Shown: positions 8,259 through 16,698, counted from the stretch's first letter. The stretch is 64,000 nucleotides of DNA from Bacteroidota bacterium (GCA_029262855.1 JAJCYP010000022.1:111604-175603); one strand, 5' to 3'. The notes: a model not told the origin generated them from the sequence alone. Made by a program: numbers and translations.

Positions 8259-10202
8259 CTACTGGTCGTCTTCGCCCTTCTCTGCGTTTTTCTTCTTGAT
8301 TGCCTCCTCCATGAGTCGGAGCCCAATCTTGACGCCCTCCTCGACCGTTGCAAGATCAATCAGGTCAGTTCCGGCGGTGTCGGCCAGCTTCTCGATGCGC
8401 CGCTTGGTGGCGTTGCGCATGAAGCCTTCGGGCACCCTGGCCAGACGAGCCACGGCATCGGGTGTCCAGGAGTATTGCCCGTCGCGTGTATTGCGCTCGG
8501 TCTCGGTGGCGGCATCAACAGCCGCGTCCACGGCACGTTGTCCCAACTCCCCTTTTTCCTCCAGCATCAAGGTTTCGATTTCGGTCACGTCCACCACCTC
8601 GGCCACCATGGCCCGGGTGATGAGGTCAATCTTTCGAACGCGAGCCCGTTTCTCAATCTTGGCCTTGGCGCGCCGCCTCTGATAACCGTCGGGGATAGCC
8701 TTGACGATGGCCCGGGCCTCCGCGGTGTATTTGAGCTTCACCTTGTCGAATGACTGCTCCTCGATGATGGCGCCTTCAAGTGGTGCCAGTCCCTCGATCG
8801 CAGCCTTATCCAATTTCTGAAGCTGATCCTTCGGGGAGCTGCAAACCGTGCATTTCTGGGGCTCAAAGCCCCGAGCGACCCAGCCGCAGTTGCCGCACAC
8901 CCAGGTCTGGTCATCGCCCGCCTCGATCTTGGTTCGGGCCACATCGTCGGCAATGATTCCCATCGCCATCATGGAGGACTTCGGAAGAATGGTGCCCAAG
9001 GCCTGCTCCAGGACGGATACAGTCACAACGGAGTGACCGCGCTCCATGGCCCAACGATGGACTGTGGTTCGGGCGATTCCCTTGGCGAAGTCCGGCGCGC
9101 GGTCCAGAATGCGCTGCGCAGGCTCTGTCCAGATCATCGACGACTCGGCCTGGACATCCACGGCCGGCGTGAACCGTTGCGAGGACAGGAGGACGTTGCA
9201 GGGTACCAGACGAAGCAGGTTCTCGGTGTTGGACCCGATGTCCATGGTCTCGTCACTGTGAACACCAATTCGGCCCATTACCAGCAGCCAGGGCTTGGTG
9301 CGGCGTACGTACTCGAGAATTTTCTCGAACGCCTTTCCGTCCAGCAGGGTGATCTTGAGATCGAAGTCCTCTTCCTCGGCGATCTTTACGGCCACCTCGA
9401 GGTGACTCTGGTAGATCTTGGCGAGTCCCGTGTCGATCACTTCCTCGTGCAGCTGCTCCTGCTCCTGAAATTTGAAGACCTTGGAGGCCTTCTCGGTCAG
9501 GACATGCACGATGCTGTTGAACATCGCGTAGTGCAGGTACGGGTCATAGGCCGATATCGCCTCGACGGTCTTGCCGAACGTCTTGCCGAGTTGAATGGCC
9601 GTCTTGAGTCCGGCGAAGGACTCCGGGCTTCCATCGACCGCCACCACAATGCCGCTGCCGTCCTTGTGATCGACGCCGTTGGTGTTCGGCTTGACCTGGT
9701 CCTTGATGTCGGCCAGATTCTTGATGATGAGCGTGTCGGTACGAGTGCGGCGCACGACCCGCTCGCAGACTGATCCGATCTGGCTGTCTTTAACCGCGCC
9801 GAGTCCCAGGGCGCCCATGATCACCAGATCATAGTCACTCGAGTTGATGTCGTCGGCGATGACCTTGAAGTTCTTCCCGTCGTACATCTTGGGCTGGAAC
9901 TGCAGGCCGGCCTTCTCAGCCCGCGCCTGCATCACCACGAGATAGGAATCGGAGATGAGCTCCAGGCCCATCGTAATCAGCGTGTCGTGGACCTTGCGCT
10001 GCTTCTCCATCTCCTCTTCGATGAGGTACTCATCGGGCAGCGTGAACTCCATCTGCTTGAACCGATAGTCGTGAAGGCGCGCCGCGTACGCGTGCGAACC
10101 CACCAACTCGGCATCGTAAGCCTGCGCCAGCTCCACGGCCAGATCCACCGACGTGACGGAGTGCTCTGAGTTGTCTACCGGAACGAAGATTTTCTTGTAC
10201 AT
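8259..10202 (-). CDS. Tandem universal-stress protein fused to rubredoxin-like knuckle and three PCP_red-like modules
   Basis: A 647-residue soluble protein with an unusual domain order. Two UspA domains lie at about 1-165 and 183-345, each with a G-x2-G...GS-type ATP-binding segment (near 129-146 and 309-325). A first PCP_red-like module follows at about 356-406. A rubredoxin-like knuckle has C436/C439 and C451/C454. Second and third PCP_red-like modules lie at about 489-537 and 577-627, and the tail is charged. The modules share a WT/YT-x-x-A opening, a central Pro after a hydrophobic/Arg turn, and a basic helix. Its genes' neighbours are a Fe-S carrier and redox proteins, so I infer a nucleotide- and metal-dependent accessory or sensor for the oxidase block. 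No enzymatic activity can be assigned. Confidence 0.8.
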   Translation of the reverse strand: MYKKIFVPVDNSEHSVTSVDLAVELAQAYDAELVGSHAYAARLHDYRFKQMEFTLPDEYLIEEEMEKQRKVHDTLITMGLELISDSYLVVMQARAEKAGLQFQPKMYDGKNFKVIADDINSSDYDLVIMGALGLGAVKDSQIGSVCERVVRRTRTDTLIIKNLADIKDQVKPNTNGVDHKDGSGIVVAVDGSPESFAGLKTAIQLGKTFGKTVEAISAYDPYLHYAMFNSIVHVLTEKASKVFKFQEQEQLHEEVIDTGLAKIYQSHLEVAVKIAEEEDFDLKITLLDGKAFEKILEYVRRTKPWLLVMGRIGVHSDETMDIGSNTENLLRLVPCNVLLSSQRFTPAVDVQAESSMIWTEPAQRILDRAPDFAKGIARTTVHRWAMERGHSVVTVSVLEQALGTILPKSSMMAMGIIADDVARTKIEAGDDQTWVCGNCGWVARGFEPQKCTVCSSPKDQLQKLDKAAIEGLAPLEGAIIEEQSFDKVKLKYTAEARAIVKAIPDGYQRRRAKAKIEKRARVRKIDLITRAMVAEVVDVTEIETLMLEEKGELGQRAVDAAVDAATETERNTRDGQYSWTPDAVARLARVPEGFMRNATKRRIEKLADTAGTDLIDLATVEEGVKIGLRLMEEAIKKKNAEKGEDDQ

Positions 10203-10257
10203 ATGGGTGCGGTGGTTCAGCGTGAACGCAGGGTGGGTTCAGCGCTGTCCAGTGGGT

Positions 10258-10596
10258 TCAGCGCAATCGGCGAAGTCGCTCGCGGACGTAGCCGAGTCGG
10301 TCGGCAATGTTGTCCAGGTTATTCTCGAGTCCGGCACCGGTGGCAGCAGTGGTCCCCGCCACGGCAACCCTGTCGGCGGCATCCGGACGGAAGCCCAGGG
10401 ACAGGATCGCAGAGCGAAGATGTTCGTCGCAGGACTCCAGATCAGCCGTCTCAAAATCACCGAGGACCACATCCCGGAGCAGGCCCAGGCGATACCGCAC
10501 GGCAACCAGCATGTTGCGGCGCTCGTCCTCGATCGGCAGCCGGTCCATCAGGCGCCCCAGACGCGAGATCTCCAGTTTCAGCACCGAGGGCGCCAT
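10258..10596 (-). CDS. Small helical hypothetical protein, start uncertain
   Basis: A 112-residue Arg/Leu-rich helical protein from ATG 10596, with GGGAG about 12 nt upstream as a possible ribosome binding site. The frame is open further upstream, all the way to the TAG stop of the preceding gene at 10743, and in the same frame as that gene. The segment from about 10695 also reads like protein but has only CTG as a candidate start. It could be a separate gene, a CTG-started gene, or the tail of a longer protein cut by the amber codon. The 55-bp gap to the Usp fusion gene keeps it within the block. Function unknown. Confidence 0.5.
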   Translation of the reverse strand: MAPSVLKLEISRLGRLMDRLPIEDERRNMLVAVRYRLGLLRDVVLGDFETADLESCDEHLRSAILSLGFRPDAADRVAVAGTTAATGAGLENNLDNIADRLGYVRERLRRLR

Positions 10597-10740
10597 CTGG
10601 GCAAACGTCTCCCGGCTGACGTAGTGGAGTTCATTCCACTCGTTGTTTTCGCCGAGTGCGATGTCGGTGAGGCCGTATGCGTCTTGGTTCTTCAGCGGGG
10701 TAGTGCGGTGGGTGGGGCGGAGCGAAAGGGCGGCGAAGGC

Positions 10741-11328
10741 CTAGACGGGTGTCGGCCGGTGGGTCTTTCCGGGATCCAGGGTCCCGATCATCTGCATAAG
10801 CCCTCCGTATCGACGCCTGAATTCCGCAGGATCCTGTTGGATGGTACTGAACGAAAACTCCGGAAGCAGATCATCCAGCAAGGAGTCCATGGTTTCGACA
10901 TCGATCCATCCGTGGTGGATGTAGCCCAGCGCCAGGTGGTAGTCCGGTTCAGAGCCACGCGCGATAAACCGGATCGCGACCGAGTAGGGGTCGAAGTGCC
11001 GGACGTCGAGCGTCAGGCCCAGATCCTCGGAAACCGGCACCGACCGGGCCTCATGATCCGCCGGGAGCGGGACTACGTCAGCCGGGTGTTCATCGTTTAC
11101 TCTGATGCCCACGGCCTGGGCGGCCTCACGAAGCGCGGCGTTGAACGCCGTACGGTCCGACTTGCGAACCGCAGAGGTCAGCTCCACTTCGGTCGTATAC
11201 CTGCGCCAGCCCTCCAGGACCTGCGAGGTCTCGCCGATCAGGTGGACGCTCCCCGGATGGCCAAATCGGCTGTCCAATCCGCGTAGAAAGTCCCGTAGTC
11301 GATCCTGGTTGACAATGCTGTGTCCCAT
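10741..11328 (-). CDS. Nucleotidyltransferase-fold-like protein (DUF6036-like)
   Basis: A 195-residue soluble protein from ATG 11328. Near the N-terminus the pattern IGETSQVLEGWRRYTTEVEL resembles the GG(S/T)...R-x-T-x-D-(V/I)-D-L core of DUF6036-type nucleotidyltransferases. However, the usual Asp pair reads Glu-Val-Glu, so activity is doubtful. The rest has no motif that I know. It starts 2 bp after the ferredoxin stop, which indicates cotranscription. Its TAG stop is followed in the same frame by the next small gene. The family call is tentative. Confidence 0.55.
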   Translation of the reverse strand: MGHSIVNQDRLRDFLRGLDSRFGHPGSVHLIGETSQVLEGWRRYTTEVELTSAVRKSDRTAFNAALREAAQAVGIRVNDEHPADVVPLPADHEARSVPVSEDLGLTLDVRHFDPYSVAIRFIARGSEPDYHLALGYIHHGWIDVETMDSLLDDLLPEFSFSTIQQDPAEFRRRYGGLMQMIGTLDPGKTHRPTPV

Positions 11329-11330
11329 AC

Positions 11331-11507
11331 TCACGTGATCTCGTCTTCTGATACAATGGCATCTTCGGGGCAGACCGAGACGCATTCCTCGAAATCGCAG
11401 CAGGTGTCGTTGATCACGTAGATCGGCTCGCCCACCTCAATGGCCGAGATGGGGCACTCGTCAAGGCACAGGCCACAAGCCGAGCATTTGTCCGTGATCA
11501 CAAACAT
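11331..11507 (-). CDS. Small 2[4Fe-4S]-type ferredoxin with displaced cysteine
   Basis: A 58-residue ferredoxin between the split-barrel-like gene and the DUF6036-like gene. The first cluster motif is regular: CxxCxxCxxxCP at C8, C11, C14 and C18. The second motif has the normal length and ends CVSVCP, but the second Cys has moved from +3 to +1 (TCCDFEEC). It therefore still has four Cys but with C-x0-C-x4-C-x3-C spacing. It likely carries electrons to the radical SAM protein or to an assembly step for the oxidase block. It starts 11 bp after the upstream gene. Confidence 0.88.
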   Translation of the reverse strand: MFVITDKCSACGLCLDECPISAIEVGEPIYVINDTCCDFEECVSVCPEDAIVSEDEIT

Positions 11508-11518
11508 GCTGCGATGGC

Positions 11519-12295
11519 CTAGTCGTCGGTGTCCAATTTCCCATGGCCTTCGTTCACCGTGTTGTCACTCCGCTTTCCGGGATAGCGGCGCTTGGGCGTC
11601 TTGTTCTTGAATCCGGTAACCCAGAAGCAGTACGCGTAGGGGTACATGGTCTGAACCACGTGGAAGGGCTCATACTCAAACAGGCGCCGCATGGCCCAGG
11701 CGAAACGGTACCGCGCGTCCTCGGGCGTGATGATCTCCACCAGACAGTCCACCTGGTAGCTCACGAAAACCGGCGAGTTGCCCGTCCAGAGCACAGAGGC
11801 GTAGGGATTCTCACGAAGGTTCTTGAGGGTTGAGCCCTCGAAAATCTCCAGGAGTCCCAGACGTCGCCAGTCCGCGTGTTCGGGATTGTTGTAGAACTGC
11901 CGGGCCGTGTTCACGCGAAGGGCGCGCGTCTCGTTCACCGCGTGCGGAGGAAGCGCCTGGATTCTTTCGACCGCGTCCTCGACCAGCGCCAGATAGCGCT
12001 CGATGTACTCGTCCTTGGGAGTGAACCCGACGCCCTTATTGGCCAGGTTCGGGAATTTGTCCTCGTGTCCCCACGTACCCACAACAGGCAGGTGCCCCGC
12101 ATTGAAGGCGATGTACTCGTTCTTTTCGATGGCGTCGTAGACACTGTGCTTGTAGTCCAGCTGCCACCGGACGAAGTCGGCGGGGAGTTCCTGAACCGCG
12201 TGGGTTCGGGTACCCGAGTTCAGTTGAACCGTTGCCTCATCTCCACTGACGCTGACACGGTCGGTCATTGCTGTCTCGTCCATCACATCTGACAT
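11519..12295 (-). CDS. Unknown soluble protein, possibly split-barrel (PNPOx-like) fold
   Basis: A 258-residue protein with no signal peptide or membrane segment. The first half is charged and aromatic-rich. The C-terminal half has a pattern of beta strands (a YASVLWTG...SYQVDCLVEI stretch, then a helix and HVVQTMYPYAYCFWVTG) that recalls pyridoxamine-phosphate-oxidase-like split barrels. I see no decisive flavin or heme motif. It sits between the radical SAM gene (37 bp upstream) and the ferredoxin gene (11 bp downstream), so it probably works with them. It could bind heme or flavin, but this is a guess from context. Confidence 0.6.
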   Translation of the reverse strand: MSDVMDETAMTDRVSVSGDEATVQLNSGTRTHAVQELPADFVRWQLDYKHSVYDAIEKNEYIAFNAGHLPVVGTWGHEDKFPNLANKGVGFTPKDEYIERYLALVEDAVERIQALPPHAVNETRALRVNTARQFYNNPEHADWRRLGLLEIFEGSTLKNLRENPYASVLWTGNSPVFVSYQVDCLVEIITPEDARYRFAWAMRRLFEYEPFHVVQTMYPYAYCFWVTGFKNKTPKRRYPGKRSDNTVNEGHGKLDTDD

Positions 12296-12332
12296 AGGCT
12301 AACTCCTTGATCTTGGGGTGGGTTGGGTGCGC

Positions 12333-13559
12333 TCAGGATCTGGCCCAGCCCGGCAGGGCTCGGCCACTGCCGGCAATGGCAGCATCCATATCGGACGAGG
12401 TGATCACCGCGAGATTGTGGCTGGAGGCATAGGCCACCAGTCCTCGTCTCACTTTCTCGCGGATGAACGCAATGGGAATACGGTCTATTCGCTGGATTAC
12501 GGGGTCCGTAAAGGCGACGTCCTGGATTTCGGGAGCTTCGAGGGTGCCGGGCTCATACAGGCAGGCGGGGTCCTCGGCCAGGTGGTCGCCCGTGGCCGCA
12601 TACGCGCGACAGCGGCAGCCGCCGCAGAGCTCGGAAAACTCGCAGTCCCCGCATTTTCCCTTCAACCGTGCGGTGTCCCGCAGGTCTTCGAAAACCGGCG
12701 AATCGTCCCACACGGCCGTAAAGCCGTCGGTCAGGACATTTCCGGCCACAAGGTCCATGTAGGGGCAGGGAGTCACGTTTCCTTCCGGGGTGATGCGGCA
12801 GTATTCGGTCCCGGCCATGCAGCCACCGGACTCCATGCCGCCGCGACCCATCTCATAAGCCAGTTGCTTGAATTGGGGAGCGCACTTGGCCCGGACCAGC
12901 ATCGGTGCGAAGTCATTCTGGGAGCCGACCAGATGACGCAGGGACGCGTCGGTCTGGTCCGCGGACAACTCCTGCTCGGCCATCTGTCTGCCGCGCCCCG
13001 TCTCCACCAGGTAGTAGAGGTTGAAAGACCAGGCCCCCTTGTCGCGGGCGAAGGCCATCAGGTCGGCTACTTCGTCCAGGTTGTCCTTCATGACGGTGGA
13101 CTGCACCAGGACTTCCAGGTTGTGGGTCCGGCAGATCTCGAGCGCACGCACGGAATACTTCCACGCGTCGGGCCCGCCACGAAACTCGTTGTGCTTGCAG
13201 GGATCGACCGAGTCGATGCTGATCCCGACACCCTTGACGCCGCATTCGACCATCTTGCGTGCCACGTGATCATTGACCAGTACGCCGTTGGTGCCCATCA
13301 CCACCCACATTCCCAGGCCCGAGGCGTGCCGCGCAATGTCAAAGATGTCACGCCTGAGCAGCGGCTCTCCGCCTGTCAGGATGAGCATCTCGGTCCCGAG
13401 ACGCTTCATCTCGTCGACCAGGGTCAGGCATTGTTCGGTGGTCAGTTCCACCTCGGCCTTATCGCCGGCCTCCATGTAACAGTGCGGACACGCCAGGTTG
13501 CACTTCTTGGTCAGATTCCAAGAGACCAGGGCAGGGCGGTATGTCCGTTTGATCTCCAA
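12333..13559 (-). CDS. Radical SAM/SPASM protein (NirJ/AhbD-like) with C-terminal PCP_red-like module
   Basis: A radical SAM enzyme of about 408 residues. The CxxxCxxC cluster motif is CNLACPHC (C20, C24, C27), followed by GGEPLL. The C-terminal SPASM region is Cys-rich (CRITPEGNVTPCPYM, then CGDCEFSELCGGCRC). The sequence most resembles the heme-modifying enzymes NirJ and AhbD, although tungsten-cofactor and peptide-modifying relatives share this core. After SPASM a further segment (about 355-400, VAFTDPVIQRIDRIPIAF onward) matches the PCP_red module seen elsewhere in the block. There is no ATG before the cluster motif. TTG 13559, 12 bp after the cytochrome stop, is the best start. I infer a role in making or modifying a tetrapyrrole. 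Confidence 0.82.
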   Translation of the reverse strand: MEIKRTYRPALVSWNLTKKCNLACPHCYMEAGDKAEVELTTEQCLTLVDEMKRLGTEMLILTGGEPLLRRDIFDIARHASGLGMWVVMGTNGVLVNDHVARKMVECGVKGVGISIDSVDPCKHNEFRGGPDAWKYSVRALEICRTHNLEVLVQSTVMKDNLDEVADLMAFARDKGAWSFNLYYLVETGRGRQMAEQELSADQTDASLRHLVGSQNDFAPMLVRAKCAPQFKQLAYEMGRGGMESGGCMAGTEYCRITPEGNVTPCPYMDLVAGNVLTDGFTAVWDDSPVFEDLRDTARLKGKCGDCEFSELCGGCRCRAYAATGDHLAEDPACLYEPGTLEAPEIQDVAFTDPVIQRIDRIPIAFIREKVRRGLVAYASSHNLAVITSSDMDAAIAGSGRALPGWARS

Positions 13560-13570
13560 GCTGTGCGTTC

Positions 13571-15076
13571 TTAAGCCCCGGAGTATTTGCGGCGCATGAA
13601 CGCCGTGATGCCGACGCCCAGAAGCAGCGTCAGGAATCCGTATCCGGCCATGGGCCCGACCGGAGAGGGCTTCTCGGCCACGTCCACGTAGACATAGTAC
13701 CATGATGTCAGTCCGCGGCGATTGCCCGACTCGGCATTGAAGCCGTCCCAGACCGAGAAGGCCACCGGCACGAAAGCGCCCTCGTCGAAGCCGATATGGC
13801 CCTCCACGTTGCGGTCACGCGTAAAGGTGGCCGTCCACATCCCGTCATCATAGGCGGCCCGCAATCCCAGGGCTGGCCCGCCCGCCCGCACGTTTCCAGA
13901 GCCGTTGCCGATGTAGTGCTGTCCGGTGGGACCAGCCAGGTCGGCGAACCAGAGATCGACGGACGATTTGCGGTCGCCGAACATGAAGTAGGGCATCTCG
14001 ACGCCCTCGGGCGTCTCGGTCGGGAACTGGATTGCCACGGCATCAGAGAACGTGCCGGACGTATCCGGCGCGCCGATCCAACGCTCAGTCTCGTCGACCG
14101 GGAGATCGGGTCCATTCATCCCGCGGGTGTCCGCGATCATGTCGTTCCAGCGCAGCTGAACGGCCACCTGATCGGCGGTCACCAGCGCGCGGGCTTCGAT
14201 GGCGCTGATTCCAGGATAGAAAGCGCGGCCGGGCTCGACCACCTGACCCACGATGGCAAACAGGGATGGCGGGGTGGCCTCGAACGCGGCATCGTTGATC
14301 TCGGTGACGGGCGTGGCCACGACGGCAGTTGCGTAGTTGGGCTCATCGGCAGACAGGGAAACCACGTAGTCCACCAGTGCCCACCGGTCTTCGATCGGTT
14401 CAATTTCGTAAGCCGGCATCGGCGATCCATCCAGCCCCGTATTGAACGTCCGATAGATGTCCTCTCGGGTCGAGCCGTTCCGGAATGTCCAGCGCTTGGT
14501 CAGATCCGCAGGACGGATGTGATAGTCCCACTGGTCGGTCAGTGTCGGGGCGGATTTTCCGGATCCGCGACCCCCGTTGCCGTGACAGTCCACGCACTGA
14601 TTTTCGACAAACACCTCGCGGCCTCGGGCTATGGTCTCCGCACTCACACTGGGCGCCTTGGGAATCTCGATCATCTCCGGAATGCCAAAGGGACCCGAGA
14701 AATCATCGGCGAACGTCTTGATGTAATAGACCAGGTTGTCCACATCGGCCCTGGACAGCGTGGGCCACGGAGGCATGCCTGTGGTGGGCATCCCCTCGCG
14801 AATGCTGCGCCGGATGTCGTCGTCCGACGGGAGTTCGCCGGACATCGTCGTTCTGAATTTGAACGTCGATGAGGTGAAGTCGCGGGGCGCGGGTCTCAGA
14901 TAGGCGGCCCCGACGGCGTCGGCATCCCCGTTGAGTCCGTGACAATGTGCGCACTTGGCCTCATATAAAACCTTGCCGGCATCGCGCTGTGCCTGCGTAC
15001 CGAGGGCGGGTTCCTGGGCCAGGGCTGGACTGGCGGCGAAGGCCAGGACAGCGGCCATGCTGAGTGCGCGTCTCAT
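13571..15076 (-). CDS. Membrane-anchored diheme cytochrome c with ethylbenzene-dehydrogenase-like heme domain
   Basis: A 501-residue exported protein with a signal peptide ending near residue 20. Two cytochrome c domains follow, with CAHCH at 42-46 and CVDCH at 161-165 and downstream Met candidates. The region from about 255 to 470 resembles the heme-b-binding EB_dh domain found in the gamma subunit of ethylbenzene and DMSO-type dehydrogenases and in some cytochromes. A transmembrane helix at about 476-494 with a basic tail anchors it. It overlaps the next cytochrome gene upstream by 4 bp. It is likely an electron carrier of the CydA-like complex. Confidence 0.87.
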   Translation of the reverse strand: MRRALSMAAVLAFAASPALAQEPALGTQAQRDAGKVLYEAKCAHCHGLNGDADAVGAAYLRPAPRDFTSSTFKFRTTMSGELPSDDDIRRSIREGMPTTGMPPWPTLSRADVDNLVYYIKTFADDFSGPFGIPEMIEIPKAPSVSAETIARGREVFVENQCVDCHGNGGRGSGKSAPTLTDQWDYHIRPADLTKRWTFRNGSTREDIYRTFNTGLDGSPMPAYEIEPIEDRWALVDYVVSLSADEPNYATAVVATPVTEINDAAFEATPPSLFAIVGQVVEPGRAFYPGISAIEARALVTADQVAVQLRWNDMIADTRGMNGPDLPVDETERWIGAPDTSGTFSDAVAIQFPTETPEGVEMPYFMFGDRKSSVDLWFADLAGPTGQHYIGNGSGNVRAGGPALGLRAAYDDGMWTATFTRDRNVEGHIGFDEGAFVPVAFSVWDGFNAESGNRRGLTSWYYVYVDVAEKPSPVGPMAGYGFLTLLLGVGITAFMRRKYSGA

Positions 15077-15885
15077 TCGTGCACCTCCCTGGCGCGGGGC
15101 CGTTGGTCCGTAAAATCGTAGAGGAACAGGATCACGTCCCAGATCTCTTCCTCGCTCAGGAAGAGTTCCCAGGCCGGCATCGCCGATGCCCAGGGCGTGG
15201 ATTCGACGGGCAACCCCGGCCCGCCTTTGGCAATGCGCCAGAAGAGGTACCCCTCCTGAAGCATCGCGATGGTGGTAGGATCCTGAAAGTTGGCCGGAAT
15301 GGGGTTGAATCCGTGAGCAAAGTGTCCGTCGCCGGCCATGTTGTCGCCGTGGCAGTAGACACAGTTCTCGTAGTAGACTCGGCGTCCGTTGTCCACGTGC
15401 TGGGCAAAGGCTTCCGAGTCATCGTCTTCCAGGTGCCTGTATGGATTGACGTCGTTGTTCAGATCCACCGTCCTGCCCTTGAACGACACCGTCGCGGGCG
15501 GTGGCGGGTGGATGGTCCGTCCAGCCGCCGGAGGCGCTGGCTGCGTGGTCATGCTCGAATAGACGTTGAAGGCTACCAGCAGAGGGACGGCCACCAGCAT
15601 GATGACCAGCGGGATGAAGTACTTCTTGCTTGTGAAGAAGGCCACCAGAGACTCGCCGGCCTCGCGCATCCGTCCCTCGGCCGCCGTGACGTAAGCGAGG
15701 AGCGCAATGGTCACGATGGCCATGAACATGTTGGTCACCGAGGTCGGGACCGGTGGATCTATGCCATAGTTCGCCATCGCAAAGACGGCGAACCACCAGG
15801 CGATGGCCCACACCACGATGGTAGGCTTGAGGAATCGCAGGGCGACCATCACGGCGATGATCGCCAGGATAACCAGTACGTTCAC
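15073..15885 (-). CDS. Membrane-bound monoheme cytochrome c
   Basis: A 270-residue protein with an N-terminal membrane part: hydrophobic segments near 1-17, 22-40, 50-68 and 90-108. A periplasmic cytochrome c domain carries CVYCH at 175-179, and MPAWE near 235 offers the Met ligand. The linker between the two parts is Pro-rich. It starts directly after the upstream diheme cytochrome stop, and its end overlaps the EB_dh cytochrome start. The four-helix anchor is uncommon for a simple cytochrome c and suggests it is a subunit of the neighbouring membrane complex. Confidence 0.87.
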   Translation of the reverse strand: MNVLVILAIIAVMVALRFLKPTIVVWAIAWWFAVFAMANYGIDPPVPTSVTNMFMAIVTIALLAYVTAAEGRMREAGESLVAFFTSKKYFIPLVIMLVAVPLLVAFNVYSSMTTQPAPPAAGRTIHPPPPATVSFKGRTVDLNNDVNPYRHLEDDDSEAFAQHVDNGRRVYYENCVYCHGDNMAGDGHFAHGFNPIPANFQDPTTIAMLQEGYLFWRIAKGGPGLPVESTPWASAMPAWELFLSEEEIWDVILFLYDFTDQRPRAREVHE

Positions 15886-16698
15886 TTATCCGCCCGTTTG
15901 TGCTGATAGATAGTTCACGAGAGCGCGGAGCTCCTCGGAAGAGATTTTGGTATAGAAGCCAGTGGCTCCCAGAGTGGCCGGCATGACACCCCCTGCAAAT
16001 CCGTCGGCAATGGTGGCATCGGGATCCATGATGGCCTCGTAGATCTCGGCATTCGAGAGCCGGGAGCCGACATCGTAGAGCGAAGGGCCAGCCAGTGCGC
16101 CCGCAGCGTCGATGTTGTGGCACGTGCCGCAGAGGTAGGTCTGGAAAACACCGGGGCCGTCCAGGCCGGACCCGACTGCCGCCGTCGCACCGGGAGTCGG
16201 AGCGGCAGAGACTTCAGTCGTATACCCGAGGTCGGTCACGAGCGTCACCGTGGGCTCGCCGCCCAGCGTCTGGAGGTACGCGATAACGGCTTTGATCTCG
16301 TCGTCATTCAGGCCGATGGGCGGCCGATTGATGGTCGGCATGCCCGGCAGAAAGCCCTCTGCGATGAAGTCGTTCGGCTCATAGAGGGCCTTGGCCAAAT
16401 ACGTGACCGCATCCTGCCCTTCCACGCGGGTTGCCGCCGCTGCGCCGATGCCGCCCAGGTCCGGAAAGCGCAGCGACGACGGATCGGCTCCTGACCCGAT
16501 AGTGTGGCATCCCAAACAGGTGCCTTTGCCTGAGATAATGGTCTCTCCGGCTTCTGCGAGTTCAGCCGACGACATGTCCGCTCCGAGCGTCGCCGACTCA
16601 GGTGGATACGTGATCTTCTGCGGCACGGTCTGGCCGACGTAACTGTAGAACGCCGTGACGAGAATGGCGAAGCCAAAGATCTTGACTGCGTTTTTCAT
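15886..16698 (-). CDS. Diheme cytochrome c, N-terminally anchored
   Basis: A 270-residue cytochrome with an uncleaved-looking N-terminal helix (about 5-22) and two class I heme domains: CLGCH at 61-65 and CGTCH at 190-194, each followed by a Met-containing loop (GMPTINRPP; GVMPATLGA). It overlaps the CydA-like gene by 4 bp (ATGA), so the two are translationally coupled. Together with the next two genes it supplies five covalent hemes. The likely role is to pass electrons at the periplasmic face to the CydA-like subunit or to the CuA subunit. Confidence 0.88.
   Translation of the reverse strand: MKNAVKIFGFAILVTAFYSYVGQTVPQKITYPPESATLGADMSSAELAEAGETIISGKGTCLGCHTIGSGADPSSLRFPDLGGIGAAAATRVEGQDAVTYLAKALYEPNDFIAEGFLPGMPTINRPPIGLNDDEIKAVIAYLQTLGGEPTVTLVTDLGYTTEVSAAPTPGATAAVGSGLDGPGVFQTYLCGTCHNIDAAGALAGPSLYDVGSRLSNAEIYEAIMDPDATIADGFAGGVMPATLGATGFYTKISSEELRALVNYLSAQTGG

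Noticed and set aside
12318..13574. Long plus-strand open frame opposite the radical SAM gene
   Set aside because: It is antisense to a clearly recognisable gene, has a His/Gly/Val-rich composition without motif, and follows from the high GC content.
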